A model generated the notes under the pieces. It worked only from the letters and a program-made list of their open reading frames with translations, was not told where the DNA came from and did not search any database. Both the position numbers and the translations under genes were made by a program. 64,000 bases of DNA from Ruegeria arenilitoris (GTDB taxonomy: Bacteria > Pseudomonadota > Alphaproteobacteria > Rhodobacterales > Rhodobacteraceae), in contig NZ_WQHP01000005.1 of NCBI RefSeq assembly GCF_013035315.1, forward strand, positions 72,001-136,000, written 5' to 3'. Positions 18,083 to 26,951 of this stretch are shown one piece after another. Within the stretch, counting starts at the first letter, position 1, and each line of letters opens with the position of its first letter.

Positions 18083-19015
18083 ATGCCCGTAAACGTCCTG
18101 TTTTCCGCGCGCCCTGAACAATGGCCCGTGTATGAACCGTTGCTGTCCGAAGGTCTGACGCAAGCCGGATTGGACTTCCATCTCGCGACCGAATTTGAAC
18201 CGGATCAGGTCGATTACGTGGTCTATTCCCCTGCCAGCGGGCTGCTGGACTTCTCGCCGTTTACTCGCCTGAAAGCAGTTCTGAGCTTGTGGGCCGGGGT
18301 CGAGAAAATCGCCGGAAATGACTCGCTGACTGTACCTTTGGCACGGATGGTGGATGACGGCTTGATGCAGGGTATGACGGAATGGGTCGTTGGGCAGGTG
18401 CTGCGCTATCACCTGGGTATGGATCGCTATATCACGGTGCAAGACGGCGTTTGGGCCCCCGATGCCCCGCCACTGGCGACCCAACGGCATGTCTGCGTGT
18501 TGGGTCTGGGTGCATTGGGCGAGGCTGCAGCGCGCGCCCTTGCCGCGCTGAACTTCAACGTGACCGGCTGGAGCCGTACCGCAAAGGACATCCCCGGCGT
18601 AACCTGCTTGCACAGTGCCGAAGGGTTGCGCGCCGCGCTGTCCAGCGCCGAGATCCTGGTTCTCTTACTGCCCGACACCCCGGCCACTGAAAACGCAATG
18701 AACGCGGATACACTAGCCCTGCTGCCCAAAGGCGCGCGGATCATCAACCCCGGTCGTGGGCCGCTGATTGATGACGACGCCCTGCTGGCCGCCCTCAAGA
18801 CGGGTCAGGTCGGTCACGCAACTCTGGACGTGTTCCGCGTGGAACCGCTGCCTGCGGAACACCCATACTGGGCGCATTCCAAGGTCACGGTCACACCGCA
18901 TATCGCGTCGGAAACCCGGCCGGTTACTGCGGCGCAGGTCATCTGCCAGAACATCATCCGAGGAGAAGAAGGCAAACCCTTCCTTCACCTCGTTGACCGT
19001 TCTTTGGGCTATTAA
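18083..19015 (+). CDS. ghrA: glyoxylate/hydroxypyruvate reductase A-type D-2-hydroxyacid dehydrogenase
   Basis: 310 residues. The NAD(P) loop GLGALGEAAARAL starts near residue 140. The catalytic Arg lies in INPGRGPLIDDDAL, the Glu in VFRVEPLPAEHP and the His in TPHIASETRP near 272-281. The GhrA subgroup reduces glyoxylate to glycolate and hydroxypyruvate to glycerate with NADPH. Its place 15 bases after rodA suggests read-through from the mre promoter, though no functional tie is obvious. Its stop overlaps the stop of the convergent M3 peptidase gene (TTAA at 19012-19015). Confidence 0.88.
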   Translation: MPVNVLFSARPEQWPVYEPLLSEGLTQAGLDFHLATEFEPDQVDYVVYSPASGLLDFSPFTRLKAVLSLWAGVEKIAGNDSLTVPLARMVDDGLMQGMTEWVVGQVLRYHLGMDRYITVQDGVWAPDAPPLATQRHVCVLGLGALGEAAARALAALNFNVTGWSRTAKDIPGVTCLHSAEGLRAALSSAEILVLLLPDTPATENAMNADTLALLPKGARIINPGRGPLIDDDALLAALKTGQVGHATLDVFRVEPLPAEHPYWAHSKVTVTPHIASETRPVTAAQVICQNIIRGEEGKPFLHLVDRSLGY

Positions 19016-21027
19016 GCCGCGATCAGTCCACGGCCTTTCAACAAAGCCTCAACCCCCGGCAAACGCCCGCGGAAGGCCAGATAGAGGTCCTCCGCCTCGC
19101 GGGAACCACCGGTGGACAGGATGTTCTCCTCAAGCGCTTTTGCGCGTCCCGTATCGAAGGCCCCGCCCGCCTCTTCAAAGGCGGCAAAGGCGTCTGCGTC
19201 CATGACCTCGGACCACATGTAGCTGTAGTAGGCCGAGCTGTAACCGTCGCCCGCAAAGACATGCGCGAAATGCGGCGTGGCGTGGCGCATGCCAATAGCC
19301 TGCGGCATACCGATTTCAGCCAGTACCTCGGCCTGTTTTGCCATCGGATCAGCGGGTGCTGCGCCATCGTGGAACGCCAAGTCAACCAAAGCCGAGGCCA
19401 CGTATTCCACCGTTTGGAAACCCTGATCAAAGTTTGCGGCTTTCAGAACCTTCTCCAACATCTCCTGCGGCATTGGTTCACCGGTTTCAGCATGCGTGGC
19501 AAACTCGGCCAGCACTTCGGGCACTTCCAGCCAGTGTTCGTAAAGCTGGCTGGGTAGTTCCACGAAATCGCGCGCAACGCTGGTGCCCGAGATGCTTTCA
19601 TAGGTCACATTGGACAGCATCTGGTGCAGCGCGTGACCGAATTCGTGGAACAATGTGCGCGCATCGTCATAGGACAGCAACGCCGGATCGCCTTTGGCAA
19701 AGTTACACACGTTGATCACAATGGGGGCCTGCACCTTTGGGAACTTCGCCTGGCTCCGCATTGCGCTGCACCACGCGCCCGAGCGTTTTGATCCGCGCGC
19801 GAAATAATCGCCTATGAACACCGCGATATGCTGTCCATCCCGCGTCACTTCCCAAGCGCGGCAATCCGGATGGTACAGCGGCACGTCCAATGGCGCGAAT
19901 TCCAGACCGAATAACCGGTTGGCGCAGGAAAAAGACGCCTCGATCATGCGGTCGAGCTGGAGGTAGGGCTTCAGTGCCGCCTCATCCAGATCATGCTCGG
20001 CCTTGCGGCGTTTCTCGGCGTAGTAGCGCCAGTCCCAAGCCTCGAGCGGGCCGTTGACGCCATCGTCTTGCATCATCGCAGTCAGGATTTCCGCGTCCGC
20101 ATCCGCTCGTTTCTTCGCAGGCTCCCAGACCTGCATCAGCAGATCACGAACCCGGTCCGGCGTGCGCGCCATCTCGGTTTCCAGTTTGTAGGCAGCGAAA
20201 TTGTCATAGCCCAGCAGCTTGGCCCGTTCTTCCCGCAGGTTCAGAACCTCTGCCGCAATCTCGCGGTTGTCAGTTTCACCGCCATTGGCCCCGCGCGCGG
20301 TCCAGGCCCGATAGGCTTTCTCACGCAGATCGCGACGGGGGGAAAACTGCAGGAACGGAACGATCAGGGACCGGGACAGAGTGACCACGGGACCATCTGC
20401 GCCCTTTTCTTCGCCAGCGGCGCGGGCGGCATTCACGACGAAATCGGGCAAACCTTCCAGGTCGTCCTCGGACAGGTCCATGTGCCAATCGCGTTCATCA
20501 GCCAGCAGGTTCTGCGTGAAGGAAGTTCCCAGTGAGGCCAAACGCGATTTGATCTCTTGCATGCGGTCGTCATCGGCACCTTCCAGTGCAGCACCTGCGC
20601 GGACAAACCCGCGATGGGTCAGCATCAGAACACGGGCCTGTTCTTTGGACAGGTCCAGTTCATCCTTACGCGCCCAAAGATCTGCCACACGTTGAAACAG
20701 AGCCTTGTTCGATGAAATACCTGAGAAATGCGCCGACAGCTTTGGAGAGAATTCGCGTTGCAGTTCTTCCCGCTTGGCATTGCTGTCTGCACCTGAAACT
20801 GTGAAGAACACCGACAGAACCTTGTCCATCTGCTCTCCGGCGGCTTCAAGCGCTTCGATGGTATTGGCAAAGCTCGGCGCTTCGGAATTGGCGGCAATCG
20901 CGTCGATCTGGGCGTTGTGGGCGGCCATGGCCTGTTCCAATGCGGGCGCGAAATCATCGTCCGAGATCGTCGCGAAGGGCGCGATTTCGAACGGCGTGGT
21001 CCAATCGGACAGGATCGGGTTTGTCAT
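19012..21027 (-). CDS. M3-family oligopeptidase (PrlC/Dcp-like zinc metallopeptidase)
   Basis: 671 residues, typical for thimet-type peptidases. The zinc motif HEFGH sits in TLFHEFGHALHQM near 460-473, with the downstream Glu ligand about 28 residues later (ESISG). The N-terminal half is helical and closes over the cleft, so only short peptides are cut. The family degrades oligopeptides and cleaved signal peptides in the cytosol. No signal peptide is present. Distinguishing PrlC from Dcp by eye is not safe; overall similarity looks closer to the Dcp/PrlC group used in alphaproteobacteria. Confidence 0.92.
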   Translation of the reverse strand: MTNPILSDWTTPFEIAPFATISDDDFAPALEQAMAAHNAQIDAIAANSEAPSFANTIEALEAAGEQMDKVLSVFFTVSGADSNAKREELQREFSPKLSAHFSGISSNKALFQRVADLWARKDELDLSKEQARVLMLTHRGFVRAGAALEGADDDRMQEIKSRLASLGTSFTQNLLADERDWHMDLSEDDLEGLPDFVVNAARAAGEEKGADGPVVTLSRSLIVPFLQFSPRRDLREKAYRAWTARGANGGETDNREIAAEVLNLREERAKLLGYDNFAAYKLETEMARTPDRVRDLLMQVWEPAKKRADADAEILTAMMQDDGVNGPLEAWDWRYYAEKRRKAEHDLDEAALKPYLQLDRMIEASFSCANRLFGLEFAPLDVPLYHPDCRAWEVTRDGQHIAVFIGDYFARGSKRSGAWCSAMRSQAKFPKVQAPIVINVCNFAKGDPALLSYDDARTLFHEFGHALHQMLSNVTYESISGTSVARDFVELPSQLYEHWLEVPEVLAEFATHAETGEPMPQEMLEKVLKAANFDQGFQTVEYVASALVDLAFHDGAAPADPMAKQAEVLAEIGMPQAIGMRHATPHFAHVFAGDGYSSAYYSYMWSEVMDADAFAAFEEAGGAFDTGRAKALEENILSTGGSREAEDLYLAFRGRLPGVEALLKGRGLIAA

Positions 21028-21199
21028 GCGGATCTCCTTTGCTGGTCAAGCTAGGGAGCGTGAGCCGGATGGTCCAGAGGTCGCCCTGAATATGGCTGCG
21101 AAAAAGGCGAATTTTGAGATGCGCAACAACCATGTCGAACGAGGGTCTCCCGCCCCCGCAGAGCGCATCAAAGATGCGCAATAGCAGGGTTGGGCCGAG

Positions 21200-21217
21200 C
21201 CGCGCGCAAGCGCGCGG
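21200..21217 (-). terminator. GC-rich hairpin after the MoeB-like gene
   Basis: CCGCGCG and CGCGCGG flank a four-base loop at 21200-21217, ten bases past the minus-strand stop at 21227. A second stem, GCGCATC AAA GATGCGC, lies at 21163-21179. Neither has a T-run. Together they mark the end of the dut/moeB-like transcript before the M3 peptidase promoter region. Confidence 0.45.
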
Positions 21218-21226
21218 CGGTTGCGC

Positions 21227-22276
21227 CTAAGACTTGGCCGTCCCGCAAATGGGGCAGTCCGAACGCCGGGTCAGAGTGATTTTTCTGCTTTCGCCATAGA
21301 GCGCATCGTAGATCAACATCTCGCCCCTCAGCGCTTGCCCTGCCCCGGTGATCACCTTGATCGCTTCGACCGCCATCATGGACCCGACCACACCGGGCAG
21401 AGGGCCGATCACTCCGGCCTCGGCGCAGGACGGTGCCAGACCCGGGGCCGGGGCTTCGGGGAAGATACACTGATAGCAGGGCGCATTGTGGGCTGGGTCA
21501 AAGACGCTCAGCTGCCCTTCCCATTGCGACAAAGCGCCAGAGATCAGCGGTTTGCCCAATGCGACAGCCGTTCGGTTGGCCAGATAGCGGGTGTCGAAAT
21601 TGTCGGTGCCATCCAGGATCAGATCGAAATCGCCGAACAGGTCTGTCGCGATCTCTTCGGTCAAACGGCGGTGGTACGGCAGAACGACCACATTGGGGTT
21701 CTGGGCCTGCATGGCCTGCTGCGCCGAGAACACCTTGGGCATACCAATATCCGCATCGCGGTGGATCACCTGCCGCTGCAGGTTGGCGTTTTCCACAACA
21801 TCGTCGTCGATCACGCCGATCGTTCCCACGCCGGCCGCTGCGAGATACTGGAGTGCAGGAGCTCCAAGCCCGCCCGCGCCAATCACCAGCACGCGGGCCT
21901 GTTTCATCTTTTTCTGCCCCGGACCACCCAGTTCACGAAGAACGATATGGCGGGCATATCGCTCTAGCTCGGTTTCTGTGAACTTGTCGGACGGCGCGGC
22001 GGGTTCGTCCGCTGTCTGTGGGCTTGCCCGGTTACGCAGTACCTTCAGCACCCGGCCATAGATCAGCACCAAAACCGCGGCGCCCCCCAGGATCAGCCAC
22101 AAGGCCGCCGATCCGCCCGTTGCCTCGCGCAGAGGGTGCCCATCCGGCAAAGTCAGCTGAATAATCAGTACGCCGGCCAGCAACACACTGACCGAGACGA
22201 TGCGAGCGGTCCGGGATACTCCGGCCAGATAGCCAACGCCCCACAAACCGGCAGCAAGGATCAGGACAAGAAACAT
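21227..22276 (-). CDS. moeB: membrane-anchored MoeB/ThiF-family adenylyltransferase
   Basis: 349 residues. Residues 1 to about 80 form two or three hydrophobic segments ([19 protein letters not shown], then a second near 29-45 and a third near 59-77), not found in classical MoeB. The rest is the E1-like domain: nucleotide loop GAGGLGAPALQYLAAAG, Arg finger in NLQRQVIHR, and zinc cysteines in CYQCIF and the C-terminal CPICG. It adenylates the C-terminal Gly-Gly of MoaD- or ThiS-like carriers for molybdopterin or thiamine sulfur transfer. The membrane part would tether this to the inner membrane. Which carrier it serves is not shown by the context. It overlaps the dut stop by one base. Confidence 0.82.
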   Translation of the reverse strand: MFLVLILAAGLWGVGYLAGVSRTARIVSVSVLLAGVLIIQLTLPDGHPLREATGGSAALWLILGGAAVLVLIYGRVLKVLRNRASPQTADEPAAPSDKFTETELERYARHIVLRELGGPGQKKMKQARVLVIGAGGLGAPALQYLAAAGVGTIGVIDDDVVENANLQRQVIHRDADIGMPKVFSAQQAMQAQNPNVVVLPYHRRLTEEIATDLFGDFDLILDGTDNFDTRYLANRTAVALGKPLISGALSQWEGQLSVFDPAHNAPCYQCIFPEAPAPGLAPSCAEAGVIGPLPGVVGSMMAVEAIKVITGAGQALRGEMLIYDALYGESRKITLTRRSDCPICGTAKS

Positions 22277-22731
22277 CAGCGGCGCCCGGTCGAGCCGAAG
22301 CCGCCTGCGCCACGGTCAGTGTCACTGAGAACCTCAACTGCTTCAAACGTGGCCTGCACCACAGGGGCGACGACCAGTTGTGCAATACGTTCGCCGTGCG
22401 CAACCTCAAAGCTTTCCTGACCCGCATTCAACAATATTACGCCCAAAGGCCCCCGATAATCGCTGTCGATTGTACCCGGCGTATTGGGCAGCGTGATGCC
22501 GTGCTTTAAGGCAAGGCCCGATCGTGGCCGCACTTGCACCTCATACCCGTTAGGGATTTCGATCCGCAATCCTGTGGGAATCAACGCGCGTTCACCCGGC
22601 CCAAGCGTGATGGACGCGCCATCCGGCAGGTTCGCGCGGACATCAGCTCCGGCCGCTCCGGTCGTTTCGTAAGACGGCAAGGCAATCGCCGGGTCGGCCC
22701 CTTCGTCGCGGATCACACGAATTGCTACCAT
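22276..22731 (-). CDS. dut: dUTP diphosphatase
   Basis: 151 residues from ATG 22731; the longer frame runs back into coaBC. All five trimeric dUTPase motifs are present in order: [10 protein letters not shown] (1), [11 protein letters not shown] (2), [17 protein letters not shown] (3), GERIAQLV (4) and the glycine-rich C-terminal arm [11 protein letters not shown] (5). It hydrolyses dUTP to dUMP and pyrophosphate, keeping uracil out of DNA and feeding dTMP synthesis. The coaBC-dut pairing (14-base gap) is widespread in bacteria. Confidence 0.97.
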   Translation of the reverse strand: MVAIRVIRDEGADPAIALPSYETTGAAGADVRANLPDGASITLGPGERALIPTGLRIEIPNGYEVQVRPRSGLALKHGITLPNTPGTIDSDYRGPLGVILLNAGQESFEVAHGERIAQLVVAPVVQATFEAVEVLSDTDRGAGGFGSTGRR

Positions 22732-22745
22732 TCGGTCCCTCTTGT

Positions 22746-23942
22746 TCAGCTTTTCAAAGCGTCGGCGATCTTTTGCGCCAGACGTTGCGCCACGGCATCT
22801 TTGCCCATGCGCGGCCATTCCTCGGCCCCATCGTCAGAAATCAGGGTAACCGCGTTTTCCGAACCGCCCATGATACCCGTAGCCGGACTAACGTCATTGG
22901 CCACGATCCAGTCGCACCCCTTGCGCGCCCGTTTCGCCGTGGCGTGTTCGATCACATTGTCGGTTTCCGCCGCGAAGCCAACGACCAGCGGGGGGCGTCC
23001 AGCCTCTAGCCGTGATATCCGTTTGAGGATGTCCGGGTTCTCGGCAAATTCGAGCACGGGCAGACCATCGCGACTTTTCTTGAGTTTCTTGTCCGAAGCC
23101 GCAGCCATGCGCCAATCTGCAACGGCGGCAGCAAAGACACCCGCATCCACCGGCAGAGCCGCATCAACAGCGTCCGACATTTGTTGCGCGGTCTCGACGC
23201 GAACAACCTGCACGCCCTCGGGCGGCGGAACATCCGCTGGACCTGTGACAAACACCACGTCGGCGCCCAGCGCGGACAAAGCTCCCGCCACTGCTGTGCC
23301 CTGCGCACCAGAAGAACGGTTGGCGATGTAGCGCACCGGATCAATCGGCTCATGCGTCGGGCCGGAGGTGACAAGAACACGCTTACCTTTCAGTGGTCCG
23401 TCGCCCAGAGCGGCCTCAACTGCTGCCACGATTTCAAGCGGTTCGGACATCCGGCCGGGGCCGTATTCACCGCAGGCCATATCGCCCTCATTCGGGCCGA
23501 CAAAGCGGATACCGTCGGCCTGCAGTTGCTTGAGGTTGCGCTGGGTCGCCGGGTGATCCCACATGCGCACATTCATCGCTGGTGCACAAAGAACGGGCGT
23601 GTCCGTTGCCATCAACAGGGTCGAGGCCAGATCGTTGGCCAAACCGGACGTCATCTTGCCCATCATATCCGCCGTAGCCGGGGCAACAACGATCAGATCG
23701 GCAGAGCGCGACAGCTGTATGTGGCCCATTTCGGCTTCATCCGTCAGGTCGAATAAATCACGGTACACCTTCTCACCGGCCAGAGCAGACACGGACAATG
23801 GGGTCACGAACTCTTCGGCGGCGCGGGTCAGGACCGGAGTGACCGAAGCACCGCGTTCTTTCAAACGCCGGATCAAATCCAGCGATTTATAGGCCGCAAT
23901 TCCTGCGCCTATAATCAACAGAATGCGTTTCGATACCAGCAT
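22746..23942 (-). CDS. coaBC: bifunctional phosphopantothenoylcysteine decarboxylase / phosphopantothenate-cysteine ligase
   Basis: 398 residues. The N-terminal CoaC flavoprotein half (1 to about 185) carries the [14 protein letters not shown] motif and the catalytic-Cys loop [11 protein letters not shown]. The C-terminal CoaB half (about 190-398) begins [18 protein letters not shown] and contains the NRSSG nucleotide/substrate loop and the lysine-rich KKLKKS flap. Together they make 4'-phosphopantetheine from phosphopantothenate and cysteine using CTP, two steps of coenzyme A synthesis. It is followed by dut on the same strand. Confidence 0.96.
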   Translation of the reverse strand: MLVSKRILLIIGAGIAAYKSLDLIRRLKERGASVTPVLTRAAEEFVTPLSVSALAGEKVYRDLFDLTDEAEMGHIQLSRSADLIVVAPATADMMGKMTSGLANDLASTLLMATDTPVLCAPAMNVRMWDHPATQRNLKQLQADGIRFVGPNEGDMACGEYGPGRMSEPLEIVAAVEAALGDGPLKGKRVLVTSGPTHEPIDPVRYIANRSSGAQGTAVAGALSALGADVVFVTGPADVPPPEGVQVVRVETAQQMSDAVDAALPVDAGVFAAAVADWRMAAASDKKLKKSRDGLPVLEFAENPDILKRISRLEAGRPPLVVGFAAETDNVIEHATAKRARKGCDWIVANDVSPATGIMGGSENAVTLISDDGAEEWPRMGKDAVAQRLAQKIADALKS

Positions 23943-24005
23943 GTCGTGCCCTTCCCGTCCCGGTCGGCCCCGACATTAGGCAAGGCCAAGGGACAGTTCC
24001 AGCGT

Positions 24006-24821
24006 TTAATTCTGAGTCTGAAACGCCAGACAGGGGTCTTCTCGCTCGATGCCGGGACTGTCGATCACAGCGTCGAATTCTCCGGTAATCTCACCATCCT
24101 CGGACTGGCCCAGAACAAAGACGTTCAAACCCGGACGCAGGCGGGACAGGAACGTGGGAATACCACGGTCTTTTCGGGCGTGCCCGTTGCCCGTGATTAC
24201 AGCCACAGGCCCACCGGTTTCGTCGGTGGCGCGCAGGATCGAACGGGTCAAAACCGCATCCCGCAACCTTTGGATTGCAACCAACTGCGGCAGGGCACTT
24301 TCGGGGATCGCATCGCAGTGGGCAGCCAGTTGATCCGCCTCACGCGCTGCCTGTTCGTCTCGCGGCAAAGGAACCGTCAGGCCATAGCGCGCAGCGTCCG
24401 CACCCAAGGCGGTGGCCGCTCCACGCTCCATCGCGGCCCGCGCGGCCGTGCGCGGCACCATCGCGCCGTAAACAGGCGCATCAGATGCCTGGAAAACCGG
24501 GTAGTACATGCTAAGCGGCGGCCAACCGGATTCGATCCACTCAAGGATGCGGGCAAGCTCTTCAGGGTTCGACACCGCCTTGTCCGCAAGTCGCTGCGCG
24601 CCTTCTTCTGTCACCATTTCCCAGACGACAGCAGAGGGGTTGATGGCCTTCAATGCCTCGGCCTGAATGACGTGATGCTGGGGGTTGTCGTGAATTTCAC
24701 CCAAAATGACGACGTCTGCCGAGGTCATCGCGGACAAAACGTCGTCAGGTATAAGCTCATCGGCATGGCCCGGGGATGCCATAACCACAAGTGCGCAAAG
24801 CAGAATCGCAAGGTTTCTCAT
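24006..24821 (-). CDS. ChaN-family exported protein (heme/iron-associated)
   Basis: 271 residues with a signal peptide (MRNLAILLCALVVMASPGHA). The body has the ChaN/Tiki-like pattern VVILGEIHDNPQHHVIQAEAL near 34-54, with the conserved Glu and His pairs, and a later VITGNGHARKDRGIP near 213-227. ChaN of Campylobacter binds paired hemes and was linked to iron uptake; the wider superfamily is an erythromycin-esterase/Tiki hydrolase fold. No lipobox Cys is seen, so it is probably soluble in the periplasm. It overlaps rpoHII by four bases and is co-transcribed with it. Confidence 0.8.
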   Translation of the reverse strand: MRNLAILLCALVVMASPGHADELIPDDVLSAMTSADVVILGEIHDNPQHHVIQAEALKAINPSAVVWEMVTEEGAQRLADKAVSNPEELARILEWIESGWPPLSMYYPVFQASDAPVYGAMVPRTAARAAMERGAATALGADAARYGLTVPLPRDEQAAREADQLAAHCDAIPESALPQLVAIQRLRDAVLTRSILRATDETGGPVAVITGNGHARKDRGIPTFLSRLRPGLNVFVLGQSEDGEITGEFDAVIDSPGIEREDPCLAFQTQN

Positions 24822-25696
24822 GCGATGAAGTGTTGCACCTCACGAGACTGGGCTTCAAGGTTCTTGCGCATCTTCACAAAGGCCGCAGCCTCAAGTTGGC
24901 GTACGCGTTCCTTTGACAATCCAAGCTCTTGTCCAAGACTTTCAAGGGTCCGCGCCGGTTCGCGGAGCTTGCGTTCGCGTACGATAAATCTTTCGCGATC
25001 ATTCAGCGATTTCATCGCCGTAAGCAGCCATTCACGCAATTGCTCGGTATCGTGGCTGTTTTCGACGGTCTCGGCAGCCTGTTCACGATCATCTTCGAGC
25101 GCGTCGATCCATTCCCGACCATCCTCATCAGCCGATTGCACTGCGTTCAAAGAGAAGTCGGACCCGGACAAGCGGCCCTCCATCATTTCAACATCCCGCA
25201 GTGGAACGCCGATCTCAGCGGCGATCATCTGGTGCAACTGATGCCGATCCAGATCCATCCCCTCGGTCGCGGCTTCTCGCTCAAGCCGTGCCTGTACACG
25301 TCGCATGTTGAAGAACAGAGATTTCTGGGAAGACGTCGATCCCGTGCGAACCATCGACCAATTGCGCATCACATAGTCCTGAATGCTCGCTTTGATCCAC
25401 CAAACCGCATAGGTCGAAAAGCGGACGCCGCGGTCCGGATCAAACTTGTCGGCAGCCTTCATCAGACCCAGACCAGCCTCTTGGATCAGGTCATTCATCG
25501 GCGCGCCGTAGCGCTTGAATTTTGCAGCCATTGAAATAGCTAAACGCATGTAGGCCGTGATCAAACGGTGCAGGGCCTGTTCGTCTCGGTCATCCCGCCA
25601 CGCATACGCCAGTTGCAATTCGGTTTCCGCGTCCAGAAGCTCGGCTTTCATCGCTTGCCGGGACATCGAGAAGTCGTTCGCATTGTCCAGTGCCAT
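24818..25696 (-). CDS. rpoH: RNA polymerase sigma factor RpoHII (sigma32 family)
   Basis: 292 residues. Region 2 shows RFSTYAVWWIKASIQDYV with the WW pair of sigma32 factors. The RpoH box QKSLFFNMRRV follows, and the region 4 helix-turn-helix (LESLGQELGLSKERVRQLE) is near the C-terminus. The KRYGAPMNDLIQEAGLGLMK segment and overall sequence match the second alphaproteobacterial type (RpoHII), which in Rhodobacter sphaeroides serves singlet-oxygen and oxidative stress under RpoE control. A matching ECF-like promoter lies upstream. The gene is followed by the ChaN-like gene with an ATGA overlap. An AAAAGGGGAG Shine-Dalgarno precedes the ATG. Confidence 0.93.
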   Translation of the reverse strand: MALDNANDFSMSRQAMKAELLDAETELQLAYAWRDDRDEQALHRLITAYMRLAISMAAKFKRYGAPMNDLIQEAGLGLMKAADKFDPDRGVRFSTYAVWWIKASIQDYVMRNWSMVRTGSTSSQKSLFFNMRRVQARLEREAATEGMDLDRHQLHQMIAAEIGVPLRDVEMMEGRLSGSDFSLNAVQSADEDGREWIDALEDDREQAAETVENSHDTEQLREWLLTAMKSLNDRERFIVRERKLREPARTLESLGQELGLSKERVRQLEAAAFVKMRKNLEAQSREVQHFIA

Positions 25697-25749
25697 TGAA
25701 ATCTCCCCTTTTCACAGGCGCGGGCCGGGGTTGCTTTGCCGACCTATGA

Positions 25750-25779
25750 CCGATACGCAAAACAGAACCGGGTGGATCA
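25750..25779 (-). promoter_or_regulatory. ECF (RpoE/ECF11-like) promoter for rpoHII
   Basis: On the minus strand TGATCC (25779-25774), then 18 bases, then TATCGG (25755-25750), ending about 54 bases before the rpoH ATG. As I recall, RpoE of Rhodobacter uses a TGATCC -35 element with a spacer of about this length, and rpoHII is one of its targets. The -10 is a looser match. Confidence 0.5.
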
Positions 25780-25796
25780 CATGAAAGGTAATAATA

Positions 25797-26318
25797 GTGA
25801 ATCCGGATTTAACCTTTGTGTTGGGCGGGGCAGCCTCGGGAAAGTCGGCTTTTGCCGAGCAGCTTGTTGTTTCATCAGGAAAAAAACGGGTCTATCTCGC
25901 GACATCACAAGTGTTTGATGACGAGATGAAAGATAAGGTTCAGCGCCATGTCTCTCAGCGTGGCAAAGGTTGGGAGACGATCGAAGCCCCTCTGCACCTC
26001 GGCCCAACGCTAGCGACTTTGCCGCCCAACAGCGCCTGCCTGATCGACTGTGCGACAATGTGGCTGACCAACCATCTGCTCGCCGAAAGCGATCTGGAAC
26101 AGGCTCAAAGCACCCTAATGCAATCCCTACGCCTGTGCCCGGCGCAGGTCGTGATCGTATCGAACGAGGTCGGCCATGGGATCGTCCCCGATAACGCCTT
26201 GTCCCGCCAATTCCGCGAGGCCCAAGGGCGGTTGAACATCGCCTTGGCTGCTGAGGCTGACGTCGTGGTTCAGGTCACTGCAGGATTGCCTTTGGTTCTG
26301 AAAGGGCGCTTGGATTGA
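25797..26318 (+). CDS. cobU: adenosylcobinamide kinase / adenosylcobinamide-phosphate guanylyltransferase
   Basis: 173 residues from a GTG start. The P-loop GGAASGKSAFAEQL lies near 9-22, the guanylylation-site His is in the QRHVSQRGKGWETIEAPL stretch (near 49-66), and CLIDCATMWLTN and VSNEVGHGIVPDNALSRQF follow. The enzyme phosphorylates and then guanylylates adenosylcobinamide in nucleotide-loop assembly of B12. It overlaps the cobC-like gene by four bases. B12 is needed here by the ethylmalonyl-CoA mutase encoded later in the window. No cobalamin riboswitch fits in the short upstream gap. Confidence 0.95.
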   Translation: MNPDLTFVLGGAASGKSAFAEQLVVSSGKKRVYLATSQVFDDEMKDKVQRHVSQRGKGWETIEAPLHLGPTLATLPPNSACLIDCATMWLTNHLLAESDLEQAQSTLMQSLRLCPAQVVIVSNEVGHGIVPDNALSRQFREAQGRLNIALAAEADVVVQVTAGLPLVLKGRLD

Positions 26319-26893
26319 CCCGCTTGCACCTTGTCCGTCATGGCCCCACACATGCCAAAACAATGGTCGGATGGTCTGACCTACCCGCCGATCTAAGCGA
26401 TCACGAGGCCATTGCCCGACTACATGACCATCTGCCTGCTGAGGCGATTGTTGTCTCTTCCGACCTCAGCCGCGCTGATCAGACCGCCTCGGCCATTCAG
26501 GGAACTCGGCACCGGCTGCCACATCAGCCCGAGCTGCGCGAAATCCACTTCGGAGCGTGGGAACTGCGCGGCTTCAAAGAGATCGAGGCCGAAGACCCCG
26601 AGCTGGCCTTTACTTATTGGGACAATCCCGGCGATGTGCGTCCCCCGAACGGCGAAAGCTGGAATGAGGTTCGTGCACGGGTGGATGGGGCCGTAGATAA
26701 GCTGATCGCACAGCATACCGGGCGCGATCTTGTGATCGTTGTGCATTTCGGTGTGATCCTGACACAAGTTCAACGCGCGCTTGGTGTCGACGCACAAGAA
26801 GCCTTCAGTCACCGTATCGACAACCTCTCGGTCACCGAAATCACGCATCACCGAGATCGCTGGTCCGTCGGGCGGATCAATCACCTTCCGTGA
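26315..26893 (+). CDS. cobC: histidine phosphatase, probable alpha-ribazole-5'-phosphate phosphatase
   Basis: 192 residues from a TTG start that overlaps the cobU stop. The phosphohistidine RHG motif is in LHLVRHGPTHAK (residues 3-14); the second His lies in LVIVVHFGVIL near 143-153, and E in REIHFGAWELRG. This is the phosphoglycerate-mutase-like branch. The linkage to cobU supports a role in removing phosphate from alpha-ribazole phosphate or its cobamide product, but histidine phosphatases are hard to separate by sequence, so the substrate is inferred from position. Confidence 0.78.
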   Translation: MTRLHLVRHGPTHAKTMVGWSDLPADLSDHEAIARLHDHLPAEAIVVSSDLSRADQTASAIQGTRHRLPHQPELREIHFGAWELRGFKEIEAEDPELAFTYWDNPGDVRPPNGESWNEVRARVDGAVDKLIAQHTGRDLVIVVHFGVILTQVQRALGVDAQEAFSHRIDNLSVTEITHHRDRWSVGRINHLP

Positions 26894-26951
26894 TGCGACC
26901 CCGCACAAATCAAGGTTTTACTGAACGCGCGTGACGCGGCATCGTTCTGTC

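Noticed and set aside
25697-25796. Cobalamin riboswitch ahead of cobU
   Set aside because: The gap is only 100 bases and lacks a B12-box-like sequence.
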